NCBI GenBank assembly: GCA_963668435.2
Contig: CAXXSC010000005.1
Coordinates: 1 to 64,000 of the forward strand
DNA length: 64,000 nucleotides
Reading direction: 5' to 3'
Source of the DNA: G963668435 sp963668435
GTDB taxonomy: Bacteria; Latescibacterota; Latescibacteria; Latescibacterales; Latescibacteraceae
Shown: in pieces, positions 6,548 through 15,136 of the stretch
Position numbering within the stretch: the stretch's first letter is position 1
How the letters are laid out: every line of letters begins with the position of its first letter
Notes under the pieces: generated by a model
The model's input: the letters and a program-made list of their open reading frames with translations, nothing else
Databases searched by the model: none
Told to the model about the DNA's origin: nothing
Program-made: the position numbers and the translations under genes

Positions 6548-8394
6548 GAAGCCATATAGAAGAGCAGTTTAGTATTTTTTTACATAATCTTGCTGAAACG
6601 CTTGATATTCCTCAAAGTTTATATGAGGATGCAAAAGAACGATATACATCAGTAGGAAAATGGTTGAGTAATGAAAACTCAATTCTTTTTGAACATACTC
6701 CAGATATTTATCCTCAAGGATCATTTAATCTTGGTACTGTTGTTAAACCAATTAGTAATCAAGATGAGTATGATATTGATCTTGTCTGTGAATTGAATCT
6801 TTCAAAAAGAAATATAACTCAGAAACAATTAAAACAGATGGTTGGAGATCAACTTAAAAGAAATTCTAATTATAACAGAATGCTTGACAATGAAGGGCGT
6901 AGATGTTGGACAATCAATTATGCTGATGGTGTTAACTTCCACATGGATATTCTACCAGCTATCCCAGATGATGATTTTAGAAGAAAATTATTAGACTTAA
7001 AAGTCAGAGAAGAATTATCAAAACATGGTATCTGTATAACCGATAACGAAAATGAAGATTATTCAATTGTTTCAAATAATTGGAATTGTAGTAATCCAAA
7101 AGGATATGCTGAATGGTTTAGAAGTTGTATGCGTGAGCGCTTTGAAGAACAAAGATCAATTATTATGAAAGAGCAGAATATTGAACAAGTACCAGATTAT
7201 CTAATAAAAACTCCTTTGCAAAGGATAGTACAAATATTAAAGCGCCATCGTGATATTATGTTTGAACATGATCAAGATGATAAACCTATTTCAATAATTA
7301 TTACAACGCTTGCCGGACTATCATATAGAAATGAATCTGATATGCTTGAAGCATATTGGAATATTATTAACGGAATGATAGATATGTTTGAAAGATCAAA
7401 TGGAAAAATAAAGAATCCAGTTAATCCAGAAGAAAATTTCGCTGATAAATGGATAGAGCATCCTCAACGTGCAGTCAAATTTAAAAAGTGGCTATTACAA
7501 GTTAAGAGTGATGTCAATACTGCCTTTGAAAACACAAATATTCGTGATGTCATAAATGAACTAATGCCATCCTTTGGGGAAAGAGCTGTAAAATTAGCAG
7601 CATCAGAAGCAGGCATAATAATGGCAAGTACTGCTCCGCATATAAAAAAGAGTACTACAACACAGCCTTGGAGTCCATATGTTAAAGCTTCTCAAGATAA
7701 ACTGATTTATTCTCAGTATGAAGAACTTATTGCTTCATATCCGGGTCTGAAATTAGAAAAAAACAATGAAGATATTTGGATTATTAAAGGTAAATTAGTA
7801 TTTAAGGTTACAATAAATGAAGAAACAATAGATGATGAATACCAGGTTGAAATAATACTAAAAGAATTTCCTAATAAACCACCACTTGTGAAGGAGACTG
7901 GTGGTAGGATAGCAGAAGATTTTCATCCTGGGAAAAATGGTACTCGATGCTTAGAAGTACCATTAGAGTTAAATAAGAGGTTTAAAGAAAATCCAACAAT
8001 AAAAGGTTTTGTCGAGAACCTTTTGCTGGACCATTTGTATGCATGGAGTTATAAAGATAAACATGGAGTTTTGCCTTTTGGAGAACATTCACATGGTGGT
8101 GAGGGTATTCTGGAATATTACAAAAAGGAATTTGATGTTGATGATGTATCATTAGTACTAGGATTATTAAAAATATTAGTAGATAATAATTATCGCGGAC
8201 ATCAATTATGTCCTTGTGACAGCGGTTTAAAATTAAGAAAATGTCATGGAAAGAAATTGCTTGAAATAAAAGATATTCAAACATCGGAGGAGTTTTTGTA
8301 TGAATATTTTGAAATTGCTCAATTTCTTAAGAGGAAATATAATAAATACTTACCAGAAGAGTTGATACCCAAAGCGTTTTATACTTTCAAATAA
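6544..8394 (+). CDS. CBASS CD-NTase fused to E2-like domain and SEC-C motif
   Basis: A 616-residue protein in three parts. Residues 1-370 are a cGAS/DncV-like nucleotidyltransferase: QGSFNLGT with the GS at 59-60, metal-binding Asp77 and Asp79 in EYDIDL, a third Asp135 in FHMDILP, then a helical OAS1-like half (TPLQRIVQILKRHRDIMF). Residues about 385-530 resemble a ubiquitin-conjugating E2 fold: YQVEIILKEFPNKPPLV, then HPGKNGTRCLEV, where His461-Pro462 and Cys469 match the HPN...CL active site, and FGEHSHGGEGILEYY as in prokaryotic E2 families. Residues 556-568 (CPCDSGLKLRKCH) are a SEC-C zinc motif. CD-NTases make cyclic oligonucleotides that trigger effectors, and type II CBASS uses E2-like proteins to modify the CD-NTase. 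Strongly AT-rich, so horizontally acquired. The partner effector upstream is truncated. Confidence 0.85.
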   Translation: MRSHIEEQFSIFLHNLAETLDIPQSLYEDAKERYTSVGKWLSNENSILFEHTPDIYPQGSFNLGTVVKPISNQDEYDIDLVCELNLSKRNITQKQLKQMVGDQLKRNSNYNRMLDNEGRRCWTINYADGVNFHMDILPAIPDDDFRRKLLDLKVREELSKHGICITDNENEDYSIVSNNWNCSNPKGYAEWFRSCMRERFEEQRSIIMKEQNIEQVPDYLIKTPLQRIVQILKRHRDIMFEHDQDDKPISIIITTLAGLSYRNESDMLEAYWNIINGMIDMFERSNGKIKNPVNPEENFADKWIEHPQRAVKFKKWLLQVKSDVNTAFENTNIRDVINELMPSFGERAVKLAASEAGIIMASTAPHIKKSTTTQPWSPYVKASQDKLIYSQYEELIASYPGLKLEKNNEDIWIIKGKLVFKVTINEETIDDEYQVEIILKEFPNKPPLVKETGGRIAEDFHPGKNGTRCLEVPLELNKRFKENPTIKGFVENLLLDHLYAWSYKDKHGVLPFGEHSHGGEGILEYYKKEFDVDDVSLVLGLLKILVDNNYRGHQLCPCDSGLKLRKCHGKKLLEIKDIQTSEEFLYEYFEIAQFLKRKYNKYLPEELIPKAFYTFK

Positions 8395-8397
8395 TAT

Positions 8398-8550
8398 TTA
8401 CAGTCCAAAATCCAGCTTATCAGCTGCTTTTCTTTTCCTCTCTTCACTGACATCAGAATATTTCATGGTTGTTCGAATATCTGCATGGCCAAGTTGCTGT
8501 TGCACAACAGATAAATCCTTGCATGCTTTTATCAAGTGAGTTGTGTATCC
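8398..8550 (-). pseudogene. C-terminal fragment of a tyrosine recombinase (phage integrase)
   Basis: On the minus strand a frame ending at TAA (8398-8400) reads YTTHLIKACKDLSVVQQQLG, then HADIRTTMKYSDVSEERKRK. This is the C-terminal hallmark of tyrosine integrases: the LGHxxxxTTxxY block with the catalytic His (GHAD) and Tyr (KYSDV). The sequence ends where the insertion element begins, just after the position expected for the RHxxxT box. No N-terminal part is found on the far side of the element. It shares the AT-rich composition of the defence genes, so it probably drove integration of that island. Confidence 0.8.
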
Positions 8551-8569
8551 CGTCAGAACAATTTGGACA
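8551..8569 (+). repeat. Left terminal inverted repeat of the IS3-family element
   Basis: CGTCAGAACAATTTGGACA. It matches the right end in inverted orientation with two mismatches in 19 bases. Confidence 0.7.
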
Positions 8570-8733
8570 GTTATCCCCTTTAAGTTAAGAGATGGTTTGG
8601 TGCTGGATGTGGGTGCCTGATTACCGTAGTGGAGGCGTAGCCGTAACGGAGGGAATCAGGGATGACTTGCCCTTTCTGCCTATAGTCAGTACCATCCTGT
8701 TGACACGACAACGGGGAAGAAAGGAATGTCCAG

Positions 8734-9081
8734 ATGCCTGCCAGGAAAGATTCAGAAAGTATCGTCCGTGATATCAAGCGGAAAACCCGGAAGAAATACA
8801 CTGCCGAGGAGAAGATCAGCATTGTTCTTGAAGGGCTGCGTGGTGAAGAGAGCATAGCCGCGATCTGCCGCCGTGAAGGAATTAATCCGAACCTGTATTA
8901 CCGTTGGAGCAAAGACTTCCTTGAAGCTGGAAAGAAACGGCTTCTGGGTGACACGCAGCGGGAGGCAACGAGCACGGAGGTGACAGACCTCAAGCAGGAG
9001 AACGACCAGCTCAAGCAATTGGTAGCCGAGTTGTCGCTGAAGAACCGTGTGCTTAAAAAAAGTTTGCATGGTATGGAATAG
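8734..9081 (+). CDS. IS3-family transposase OrfA
   Basis: A 115-residue basic protein with a helix-turn-helix (KYTAEEKISIVLEGLRGEES, then AAICRREGINPNLYYRWSKDF) and a C-terminal leucine-zipper-like coiled coil (LKQENDQLKQLVAELSLKNR). This is the standard OrfA layout for binding the element ends and pairing with OrfB. Near its 3' end the run AAAAAAAG (9055-9062) could allow a -1 shift. The -1 frame then stays open straight into OrfB, so an OrfAB fusion transposase is possible, as known for this family. Confidence 0.85.
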   Translation: MPARKDSESIVRDIKRKTRKKYTAEEKISIVLEGLRGEESIAAICRREGINPNLYYRWSKDFLEAGKKRLLGDTQREATSTEVTDLKQENDQLKQLVAELSLKNRVLKKSLHGME

Positions 9082-9095
9082 AGGTCGGACGGTAT

Positions 9096-10112
9096 ATGCG
9101 ATATTCACAGGCTGAAAAAATGGAGGTAATCAGGCTGGTAGAGGAATCGGCGCTGTCGATAAGCCAGACCTTGCGAGAGCTTGCTATTAACCGTAGCACC
9201 TTTTACGCATGGTATCGAAAATACGCGGAAGATGGCTATGATGGCCTTGCCGACAGGAAACCCCGTCCGAAAAAGTTCTGGAACAGGATACCTGCCCCGG
9301 TGAAAGACCAGGTGGTAGCTATTGCCCTTGAGCTTCCCGATAAGTCGCCACGGGAGCTGGCATGGCATATTACTGACAGCTACGGTTATTACATCTCCGA
9401 GTCGAGTGTCTACCGGATACTCAAGTCCTATGATCTGATCACGAGTCCGGCGTACATCGTGATATCGGCTGCCGATACGTTCAAGCGTCCGACGAAAGAG
9501 GTGCATGAGCTCTGGCAGACCGACTTCTCATACTTCAGGATAGTCGGCTGGGGATGGTACTATCTCTCCACCGTCATGGACGATTATTCACGGTATATCC
9601 TGGCATGGAAGCTCACGACAACTATGGCTGCCCTTGATGTAATGGATACACTTGATATGGCGAGAGAAAAAGCCGGTATCGATAGTGTGAAAGTCCGGCA
9701 CAGGCCCAGACTGCTCTCGGATAACGGGCCCTGTTATCTATCCCGTGATCTGAAGGAGTACCTTGAAGAAAGGGATATGTCCCATACTCGTGGCGCTCGC
9801 TATCATCCTCAGACACAGGGCAAGATAGAGCGCTATCACCGCTCACTGAAGAATGTCGTCAACTTGCTGAATTATTACCTTCCTGGTGAACTGGAACAGG
9901 AAATCGGCGACTTCGTTGATCACTACAATAATCACCGCTATCACGAGTCACTTAATAACCTGACTCCTGCTGACGTGTACTTCGGAAGGAAACGGGATTG
10001 TCTCAATCTGCGGGATAAAATAAAACGTGAAACGCTGAAACTCAGGAGGGATTATAACCTGGGAAAAGGAGGTATCAGAAAACACTTGCTGTATGAGAAA
10101 AGTACACCTTAA
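9096..10112 (+). CDS. IS3-family transposase OrfB (DDE integrase core)
   Basis: A 338-residue transposase. The N-terminus has a helix-turn-helix (ISQTLRELAINRSTFYAWYR). The rve-type catalytic core carries the DDE triad at Asp143 (WQTDFSYF), Asp209 (LLSDNGPCY) and Glu245 (QGKIERYHRS), with 35 residues between the second Asp and the Glu as in the family. The C-terminus (YNNHRYHESLNNLTPADVYF) is also characteristic. It is intact, so the element may still be mobile. The own start is ATG 9096, and a frameshifted OrfAB product is also possible. Confidence 0.9.
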   Translation: MRYSQAEKMEVIRLVEESALSISQTLRELAINRSTFYAWYRKYAEDGYDGLADRKPRPKKFWNRIPAPVKDQVVAIALELPDKSPRELAWHITDSYGYYISESSVYRILKSYDLITSPAYIVISAADTFKRPTKEVHELWQTDFSYFRIVGWGWYYLSTVMDDYSRYILAWKLTTTMAALDVMDTLDMAREKAGIDSVKVRHRPRLLSDNGPCYLSRDLKEYLEERDMSHTRGARYHPQTQGKIERYHRSLKNVVNLLNYYLPGELEQEIGDFVDHYNNHRYHESLNNLTPADVYFGRKRDCLNLRDKIKRETLKLRRDYNLGKGGIRKHLLYEKSTP

Positions 10113-10126
10113 TTTTTAACTACATG

Positions 10127-10145
10127 TGTCCAGAATGTTCTGACG
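10127..10145 (-). repeat. Right terminal inverted repeat of the IS3-family element
   Basis: TGTCCAGAATGTTCTGACG, the inverted partner of the repeat at 8551-8569. It lies 15 bases after the OrfB stop. Confidence 0.7.
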
Positions 10146-10198
10146 ACTTACACGGCCGGCATGTGTCACGGTATCATTTTTAATCAATCAGATTCCGA

Positions 10199-11563
10199 TC
10201 ATTTCAGTTTATCGGTATTCTCACGAATTTTTACAATCGCATCAACAATGTCATCCATATCCGACCGGTCACCGAGAAGCAGGTTCTGCATGAACCACAC
10301 AGCCTCGAGGCAGAGAACATCATTCTCAGGACACTGGTTACGTTCAGCGTATGCGTCATAATCCAGCATCTCTTTCGGATACATTTTCCGGAAATTCTTA
10401 GATTTGAACGCATCGGCAAGGTAAGGCTGTTTATTCAGGAAAGGCGCATAACCGCTTAAATTGGGGACACCTTCCGCACTCAGGGCCTTAAGGAACGTGT
10501 CTCTCGGCAATCCCTTGAACTCTTCTTTTTTGTATCGGAAAGCGAAAATATGAAAAGCGGCCCTGGTGACATTATCATAGAGCCTGTAGGGTTTAATTCC
10601 GGGTATTTCAGTGAGTCTCGACCGCAGGTATTCGGCATTTCTTATCCTCGTCACTGTCTGCGATTCAAGCCTGGTCAGTTGTGCAAGACCTATTGCGGCC
10701 TGATATTCGGTCATCCTAAGCTTTGTTCCCATCAGGACCGCCGCGTTTCCGACCGCACCAATAACAGCGCCGTGCGGAAGGCCGTAATTATGGAACGAAT
10801 AGCATCTGTCGATGAACTCGTCATCATCGCTGACAATAGCGCCGCCCTCGCCGATGGGAATATTTTTCGAATTCTGGAAACTGAAAGAGCCGGCGTTGCC
10901 GAAAGTGCCGACTTTCTTGTTATTGACCTCCGCAGTCCATGCCTGACAGGCGTCCTCGACCACGAGAAGGTCATGTTTTTTTGCGATCGCCATGATACGT
11001 TCCATATCAGAGGGCAGCCCCAGAATATGCACCGGCATGATTGCCCTTGTGCGAGAAGTGATTTTTGCCTCCATTTTGCCGGGATCTATCTGGAATGTTT
11101 CAGGATCTACATCGACAAAAACCGGCATTGCCCCCGCCATCAGAATTGCCTGGACACAGGCGATGAACGTGTACGGTGTAACAAGCACCTCGTCGCCGCC
11201 TCCGACATTCAGTTGGACAAGTGAGGTGATCAGCGCATTCGTCCCGTTAACCACCGACAGGCAGCGTTTCGCACCGATTGTTTCCGCCCACTTATTTTCA
11301 AATTCTGTCACGACATCCTTGCGCGACCAAATACCGCTTCGTATAACCTCCAGAACAGGCTCCTCGTCCGTCTCCCTCACCCACATCGGCCATTTTGGCC
11401 AGGACTTTGCCCGAACCGGCTTACCTCCAAGCAGGGCAGGGACACCGGTAGCTTTCGAGGCGGCATGTACAACCGATGACGATTCCAGAGCGAGCACAGA
11501 TCCAACTCCCACCAGTGAATTCTGTTTGACAAACTCACGCCTTGAGTAGTTTTTTTTCAGCAT
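10199..11563 (-). CDS. Tat-exported DegT/DnrJ/EryC1/StrS-type aminotransferase
   Basis: A PLP-dependent aminotransferase of the sugar-aminotransferase fold, about 454 residues from the preferred ATG at 11563. The PLP Asp is in VEDACQAW and the Schiff-base Lys in FQNSKNIPIGEGG (Lys233 in this numbering). The GTNAL and HILGLPSDM motifs also fit. The N-terminus carries a twin-arginine signal (SRREFVK, then a hydrophobic stretch VGVGSVLALESS), so the folded, cofactor-loaded enzyme should go to the periplasm, where amino-sugar or amino-acid chemistry is unusual. The family normally acts on nucleotide-linked keto-sugars in the cytoplasm, so the substrate here is unknown. It stands alone, next to the insertion element. 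Confidence 0.8.
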   Translation of the reverse strand: MLKKNYSRREFVKQNSLVGVGSVLALESSSVVHAASKATGVPALLGGKPVRAKSWPKWPMWVRETDEEPVLEVIRSGIWSRKDVVTEFENKWAETIGAKRCLSVVNGTNALITSLVQLNVGGGDEVLVTPYTFIACVQAILMAGAMPVFVDVDPETFQIDPGKMEAKITSRTRAIMPVHILGLPSDMERIMAIAKKHDLLVVEDACQAWTAEVNNKKVGTFGNAGSFSFQNSKNIPIGEGGAIVSDDDEFIDRCYSFHNYGLPHGAVIGAVGNAAVLMGTKLRMTEYQAAIGLAQLTRLESQTVTRIRNAEYLRSRLTEIPGIKPYRLYDNVTRAAFHIFAFRYKKEEFKGLPRDTFLKALSAEGVPNLSGYAPFLNKQPYLADAFKSKNFRKMYPKEMLDYDAYAERNQCPENDVLCLEAVWFMQNLLLGDRSDMDDIVDAIVKIRENTDKLK

Positions 11564-11596
11564 TTTCCCGATCCTTTTCGAGGACTTCCATGACAA

Positions 11597-12190
11597 TAGA
11601 TATTAATTCCTGAACGTACTACTGAGGTATGTGCCCTTCAGCCTTCAGGACAATTACTGCCGCTTAATCCCTGAACTCGTATTCCCATGATTATCGTTGG
11701 AGATAAGCATCGGCAGAGTATGACAAATCCGGACAGGGGAGGAATCGCAAACACAAAAAAAAACGTGACATTTCAGAGTATGGACCCATTAACTCGGCAA
11801 TAAACGTAATGATTACGCAGTCAATTATAAATGTATCACAATATTACATAGTGTCAACATGAAGTTTTAACAACGAGGGGCAAACACGTTCCTGTACCGG
11901 CGAAAACGCACTGGCATATGGTGTAATGTGCCGCCATCGGAAGGCTCACGTTTCACTTCGGGGAAATCACAAATAATAAGTCGAGAGCTTACGGCAGGAA
12001 ACATACAAATAGCGAAAAGGCTTGATCCGTATTGCTGTATGCTGAGACTGAAGTTTTAAATCGCTTTTCAGACAATACAGTCCCTTGTTACTTGCAATGA
12101 GATGTTGTTGACTTAGCTTCTTACGGCATAATAATCCCGCCGGGACAATGGCGGGATTTTATTTTCACTCTGTTTTCCGTGCTCATTACA
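11597..12190. other. Intergenic stretch without recognised gene
   Basis: About 590 bases between the aminotransferase and permease genes. I see no convincing reading frame, tRNA or repeat. The part next to 11600 must hold the promoter of the aminotransferase gene, but no clear box stands out. The 12108-12163 end has a TTGACT-like box and the terminator listed separately. Confidence 0.5.
12133..12163. terminator. Strong hairpin terminator
   Basis: A perfect 9-bp stem (AATCCCGCC / GGCGGGATT) with an eight-base loop, followed on the plus strand by TTATTTT. It lies 30 bases beyond the 3' end of the minus-strand permease gene, which it may serve. The T-rich tail is better in the plus direction. 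Confidence 0.7.
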
Positions 12191-12191
12191 A

Positions 12192-13487
12192 TCACAGAAG
12201 ACCGTAGACCATACCGCTGATTGTCGCCATGACAACGACCAGCCCGACAAAAACCGTTGTCTTTTTCGTCCCCATCACGCTCCTGATCACCAGCATGTTC
12301 GGAAGGCTCAGTGCCGGTCCGGCTAAAAGGAGTGCCAGTGCCGGTCCTTTGCCCATGCCGTTGGCGATGAGCCCCTGGAGTATCGGCACCTCAGTCAGTG
12401 TGGCAAAATACATGAACGCACCGAGAAATGACGCCACAAAATTTGATGCAAGCGAATTGCCGCCGACAGCTTTAGCAACCCACACCGAGGGTATGAGCCC
12501 TTCGCTTCCGGGCCTTCCGAGCAGAAGTCCCGCGACAAGCACGCCGAAAAGCAGAAGCGGCAGGATTTGTTTCGCAAAACCCCAGGAGGCATCGAACCAG
12601 GCCGCGCTCTTACTGTCACCAGTCACAGTCAACACCGAAAGCCCTACTGTTCCGACAGTAAAAGCGATCAGCGGACTGCCTTTAAAGGTAAACGCTGTTA
12701 TCGCTACCAGGGCGGAAAGCAGGCCGAGTCGCCACCAGGGTATACCGAAAAACAGGCCAAGCAACAGGGCGAACACAGCTGCCGCACCGGATGTTATCAG
12801 CCATTTAGAAGAATATATCATATACCAGATACCGCTGTTCTCACTGGGAGCGGCCCAGTTGGCAAAAACGAGAATAGCCACCATCACGGCAAAATACAGG
12901 GCTGTCTGCCAGAGCGGACGTTCGACCTCTGGTTCAGGCATCACAGCCTGTGCCGCCACCTTTTCCTGCTCTTCCCTGCGGAAAACAAAATGCATGATCA
13001 GACCGATCACGATGCTGAAAACTATTGCCCCTATTGCCCGGGCGACACCCATTTCCACACCGAGGATGCGGGCGGTGAGTACGATTGCCAGCACATTGAC
13101 AGCCGGGCCGGAATAAAGAAATGCGCTTGCAGGCCCCAGCCCTGCCCCCATTCTGTAGATTCCCGTGAACAGCGGCAGAACAGTACAGGAACAGACCGCG
13201 AGGATCGAACCGGACACCGAGGCGACACCATAAGCCAGGACCTTGTTCGCTCCCGCGCCGAGATATTTCATTACCGAGGCCTGGCTTATAAACACAGCAA
13301 TGGCGCCGGCGATAAAAAAGGCCGGGACGAGGCAGAGCAGGACATGCTCACGGGCATACCATTTAACAAGATGCAGAGATTCAAGAACAGCAACGCTGAA
13401 ACGGGGCTGATCGAGGGGTAGATAATACGCCGCGAGAAAAACAACAGAAATCGCGGATAACGCTTTCCAGTCTTTAAATCGTTTCAA
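12192..13487 (-). CDS. ArsP/YraQ-type membrane permease (DUF318)
   Basis: A 431-residue integral membrane protein with many hydrophobic helices. Two family motifs are visible: CSCTVLPLFTGIYRMGAGLG in the first half and GPALALLLAGPALSLPNML in the second. They are the paired repeats of the permease family that includes ArsP (organoarsenical efflux) and YraQ. The best start is TTG 13487, because AAGGAGG ends five bases before it. An ATG 54 bases further up lacks such a site. A cysteine pair in CSC is the proposed metal/metalloid ligand in ArsP. No arsR or other ars gene is nearby, so the substrate is not established. Confidence 0.8.
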   Translation of the reverse strand: MKRFKDWKALSAISVVFLAAYYLPLDQPRFSVAVLESLHLVKWYAREHVLLCLVPAFFIAGAIAVFISQASVMKYLGAGANKVLAYGVASVSGSILAVCSCTVLPLFTGIYRMGAGLGPASAFLYSGPAVNVLAIVLTARILGVEMGVARAIGAIVFSIVIGLIMHFVFRREEQEKVAAQAVMPEPEVERPLWQTALYFAVMVAILVFANWAAPSENSGIWYMIYSSKWLITSGAAAVFALLLGLFFGIPWWRLGLLSALVAITAFTFKGSPLIAFTVGTVGLSVLTVTGDSKSAAWFDASWGFAKQILPLLLFGVLVAGLLLGRPGSEGLIPSVWVAKAVGGNSLASNFVASFLGAFMYFATLTEVPILQGLIANGMGKGPALALLLAGPALSLPNMLVIRSVMGTKKTTVFVGLVVVMATISGMVYGLL

Positions 13488-13632
13488 AACAGCCTCCTTA
13501 TTTGCATTTGTAAATATAGCCAAATACGCAAAGAAAAGCAATATTTTTCCGTCAACCAGATTTTATTAGCTTTTCACATATGGATTTGTATATTGATAAA
13601 AAAAGCGGATGTTATGATGAAGGGAGTGAACA

Positions 13633-15054
13633 TTGCCGAAAAAACATGTTTTTTCCATTATAACAGTTCTCCTGACACTTTTTTCTCTCTCCAACGTTCT
13701 TGTTGCGGATGATTGGGAGATTGTCAGCGAAAAGCAGCGTGAGAAGTGGAACAAAGAATACGACCGTCAGGGCCTTTACACCAAGGAAGGCATGGCTGTC
13801 GACTGTGATGAAGCATTCATTACTATCCCCGAAAATCTGGACAGAAAGCTTCTCGAAGGTGTTTCGGTCGCGAAAACACCGCCGACAATCGAGTTCGCCC
13901 CGGTTCGCGGCATCGATCCCATGTATTTCCCCGACAACAACAGGAGTCTCTGGTCGAACTGGGCCGGGGTGACGAAAGCCCCAAACGGCTGTTTCTATTT
14001 CGCGGAGGGCGACCATCGCGGAGCTGACTCACACGTTTATCTTTTCGAGTACAATCCTGAAAAGCAGGATTACCGCCGTGTGGTCGATTTCGCAGAACTC
14101 TGCGGTTGGAAAAAACGTGGTGTCGGCGACGGTAAAATTCATGGCGACATGGGCGTAATGCCCGACGGCAAGCTGTGGATTCTCACCTATTGGGATCCCG
14201 ACCCGAAACCCACAGAGGAACAGTATGATCTCTGGCCGGGCAGCCACCTCGTGGTCTATGACACGGTAAAAGGCACCGCGCGTGATCTCGGCGTCCCGAT
14301 GCCTAAGGCCGGATGGCCCTACTATACGCTCGATCCTGAACGCGGCATTTTCTTTGCAGTGGGTTTCCGTGGAGAAATTCTGTCCTATGATATCAAAAAT
14401 GAAAAGGTCAGATTTGCCGATTTTCCACCAGATGATATCAAATGGGGGCTTAGATGCTGTCTTCTCGACCCTGAAACCGGCCTTTTCTGGTCATCGACAA
14501 TGGAGAAACCACACAATTTTGTAAGTTTCAATCCTGTCAACAACGAATTCACTGTCTATGACGAGACCACGCCGAATGATTTCGGGCGCACGATAAACAG
14601 CGTACTGAGGGCTCACAGTCATAAGCGCTCTCCCGATGGCTCATTCTGGTGCAACAGCCACAACGGAACCCTGTATAAATTCTGGCCTGACAGCCGCCGG
14701 ACGGAAACGGTCACCTGCCTCTGGGCTGACCACACCTATGCACCCAGAATAACCATGACCGAGGACTGCCGCTTTATCTATTATGTCCCCAATCTCATAC
14801 AGAGCCATTCATACTATCAGCCGGTCGTACAGTTCGACACAAAAACGCACACACGCAAGGTCATCGCGTTCATCGCCGACTATTATTTCGAGAAATACGG
14901 ATTTTACAACGGCGGCACTCACGGACTGAAAGTATCTGGCGATGGCAGCTTGCTGGTGATAAATTTCAACGGGGCTTTCAAGCCGAAAGTCGAGCCGTTC
15001 TACGGCAACCCGTCTCTCATGGTTGTCAGGATACCGGAAGAGGAAAGAAAATAA
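13633..15054 (+). CDS. Exported beta-propeller-like protein, function unknown
   Basis: A 473-residue protein starting at TTG after AGGGAG, with a signal peptide (HVFSIITVLLTLFSLSNVLV, cleaved near VADD). The rest has repeating strand blocks with W/Y-rich motifs (GDMGVMPDGKLWILTYWDPD, LDPERGIFFAVGFRGEILSY, DPETGLFWSSTMEKP, GGTHGLKVSGDGSLLVINF) spaced like propeller blades. This resembles periplasmic seven-bladed propellers that bind or cut sugars and lactones, but I recognise no specific family and no catalytic residues. It stands alone, in the opposite orientation to its neighbours. Confidence 0.7.
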   Translation: MPKKHVFSIITVLLTLFSLSNVLVADDWEIVSEKQREKWNKEYDRQGLYTKEGMAVDCDEAFITIPENLDRKLLEGVSVAKTPPTIEFAPVRGIDPMYFPDNNRSLWSNWAGVTKAPNGCFYFAEGDHRGADSHVYLFEYNPEKQDYRRVVDFAELCGWKKRGVGDGKIHGDMGVMPDGKLWILTYWDPDPKPTEEQYDLWPGSHLVVYDTVKGTARDLGVPMPKAGWPYYTLDPERGIFFAVGFRGEILSYDIKNEKVRFADFPPDDIKWGLRCCLLDPETGLFWSSTMEKPHNFVSFNPVNNEFTVYDETTPNDFGRTINSVLRAHSHKRSPDGSFWCNSHNGTLYKFWPDSRRTETVTCLWADHTYAPRITMTEDCRFIYYVPNLIQSHSYYQPVVQFDTKTHTRKVIAFIADYYFEKYGFYNGGTHGLKVSGDGSLLVINFNGAFKPKVEPFYGNPSLMVVRIPEEERK

Positions 15055-15136
15055 CGAGGTTGTAACTTCAGGGGCTATGACCGGCATCACCCGGCACAAT
15101 AAACATGGCCGTTAAGGTTGATGCGGGAAATGTCTC

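Larger units (their letters stand above)
8544..10152 (+). mobile_element. IS3-family insertion sequence, about 1.6 kb
   Basis: Two overlapping-type transposase genes lie between imperfect inverted repeats. The inner 18 bases of each end agree as GTCAGAACAWTYTGGACA. Extending outward, both ends can be read as TGTA-NNN-CGTCAG, which would give the TG...CA termini usual for the family. That outer limit is uncertain because the left TGTA is also explained by the integrase codons. I see no target-site duplication, which suggests a deletion next to the element after insertion. It separates the AT-rich defence island from ordinary chromosomal genes. Confidence 0.75.

Noticed and set aside
7982..8284. 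Minus-strand open frame inside the CD-NTase gene
   Set aside because: It is antisense to the E2-like and SEC-C coding region and has no independent coding signal.
12108..12163. Small RNA gene (TTGACT box followed at once by a terminator)
   Set aside because: Box spacing is poor and the hairpin is explained as a terminator of the neighbouring gene.
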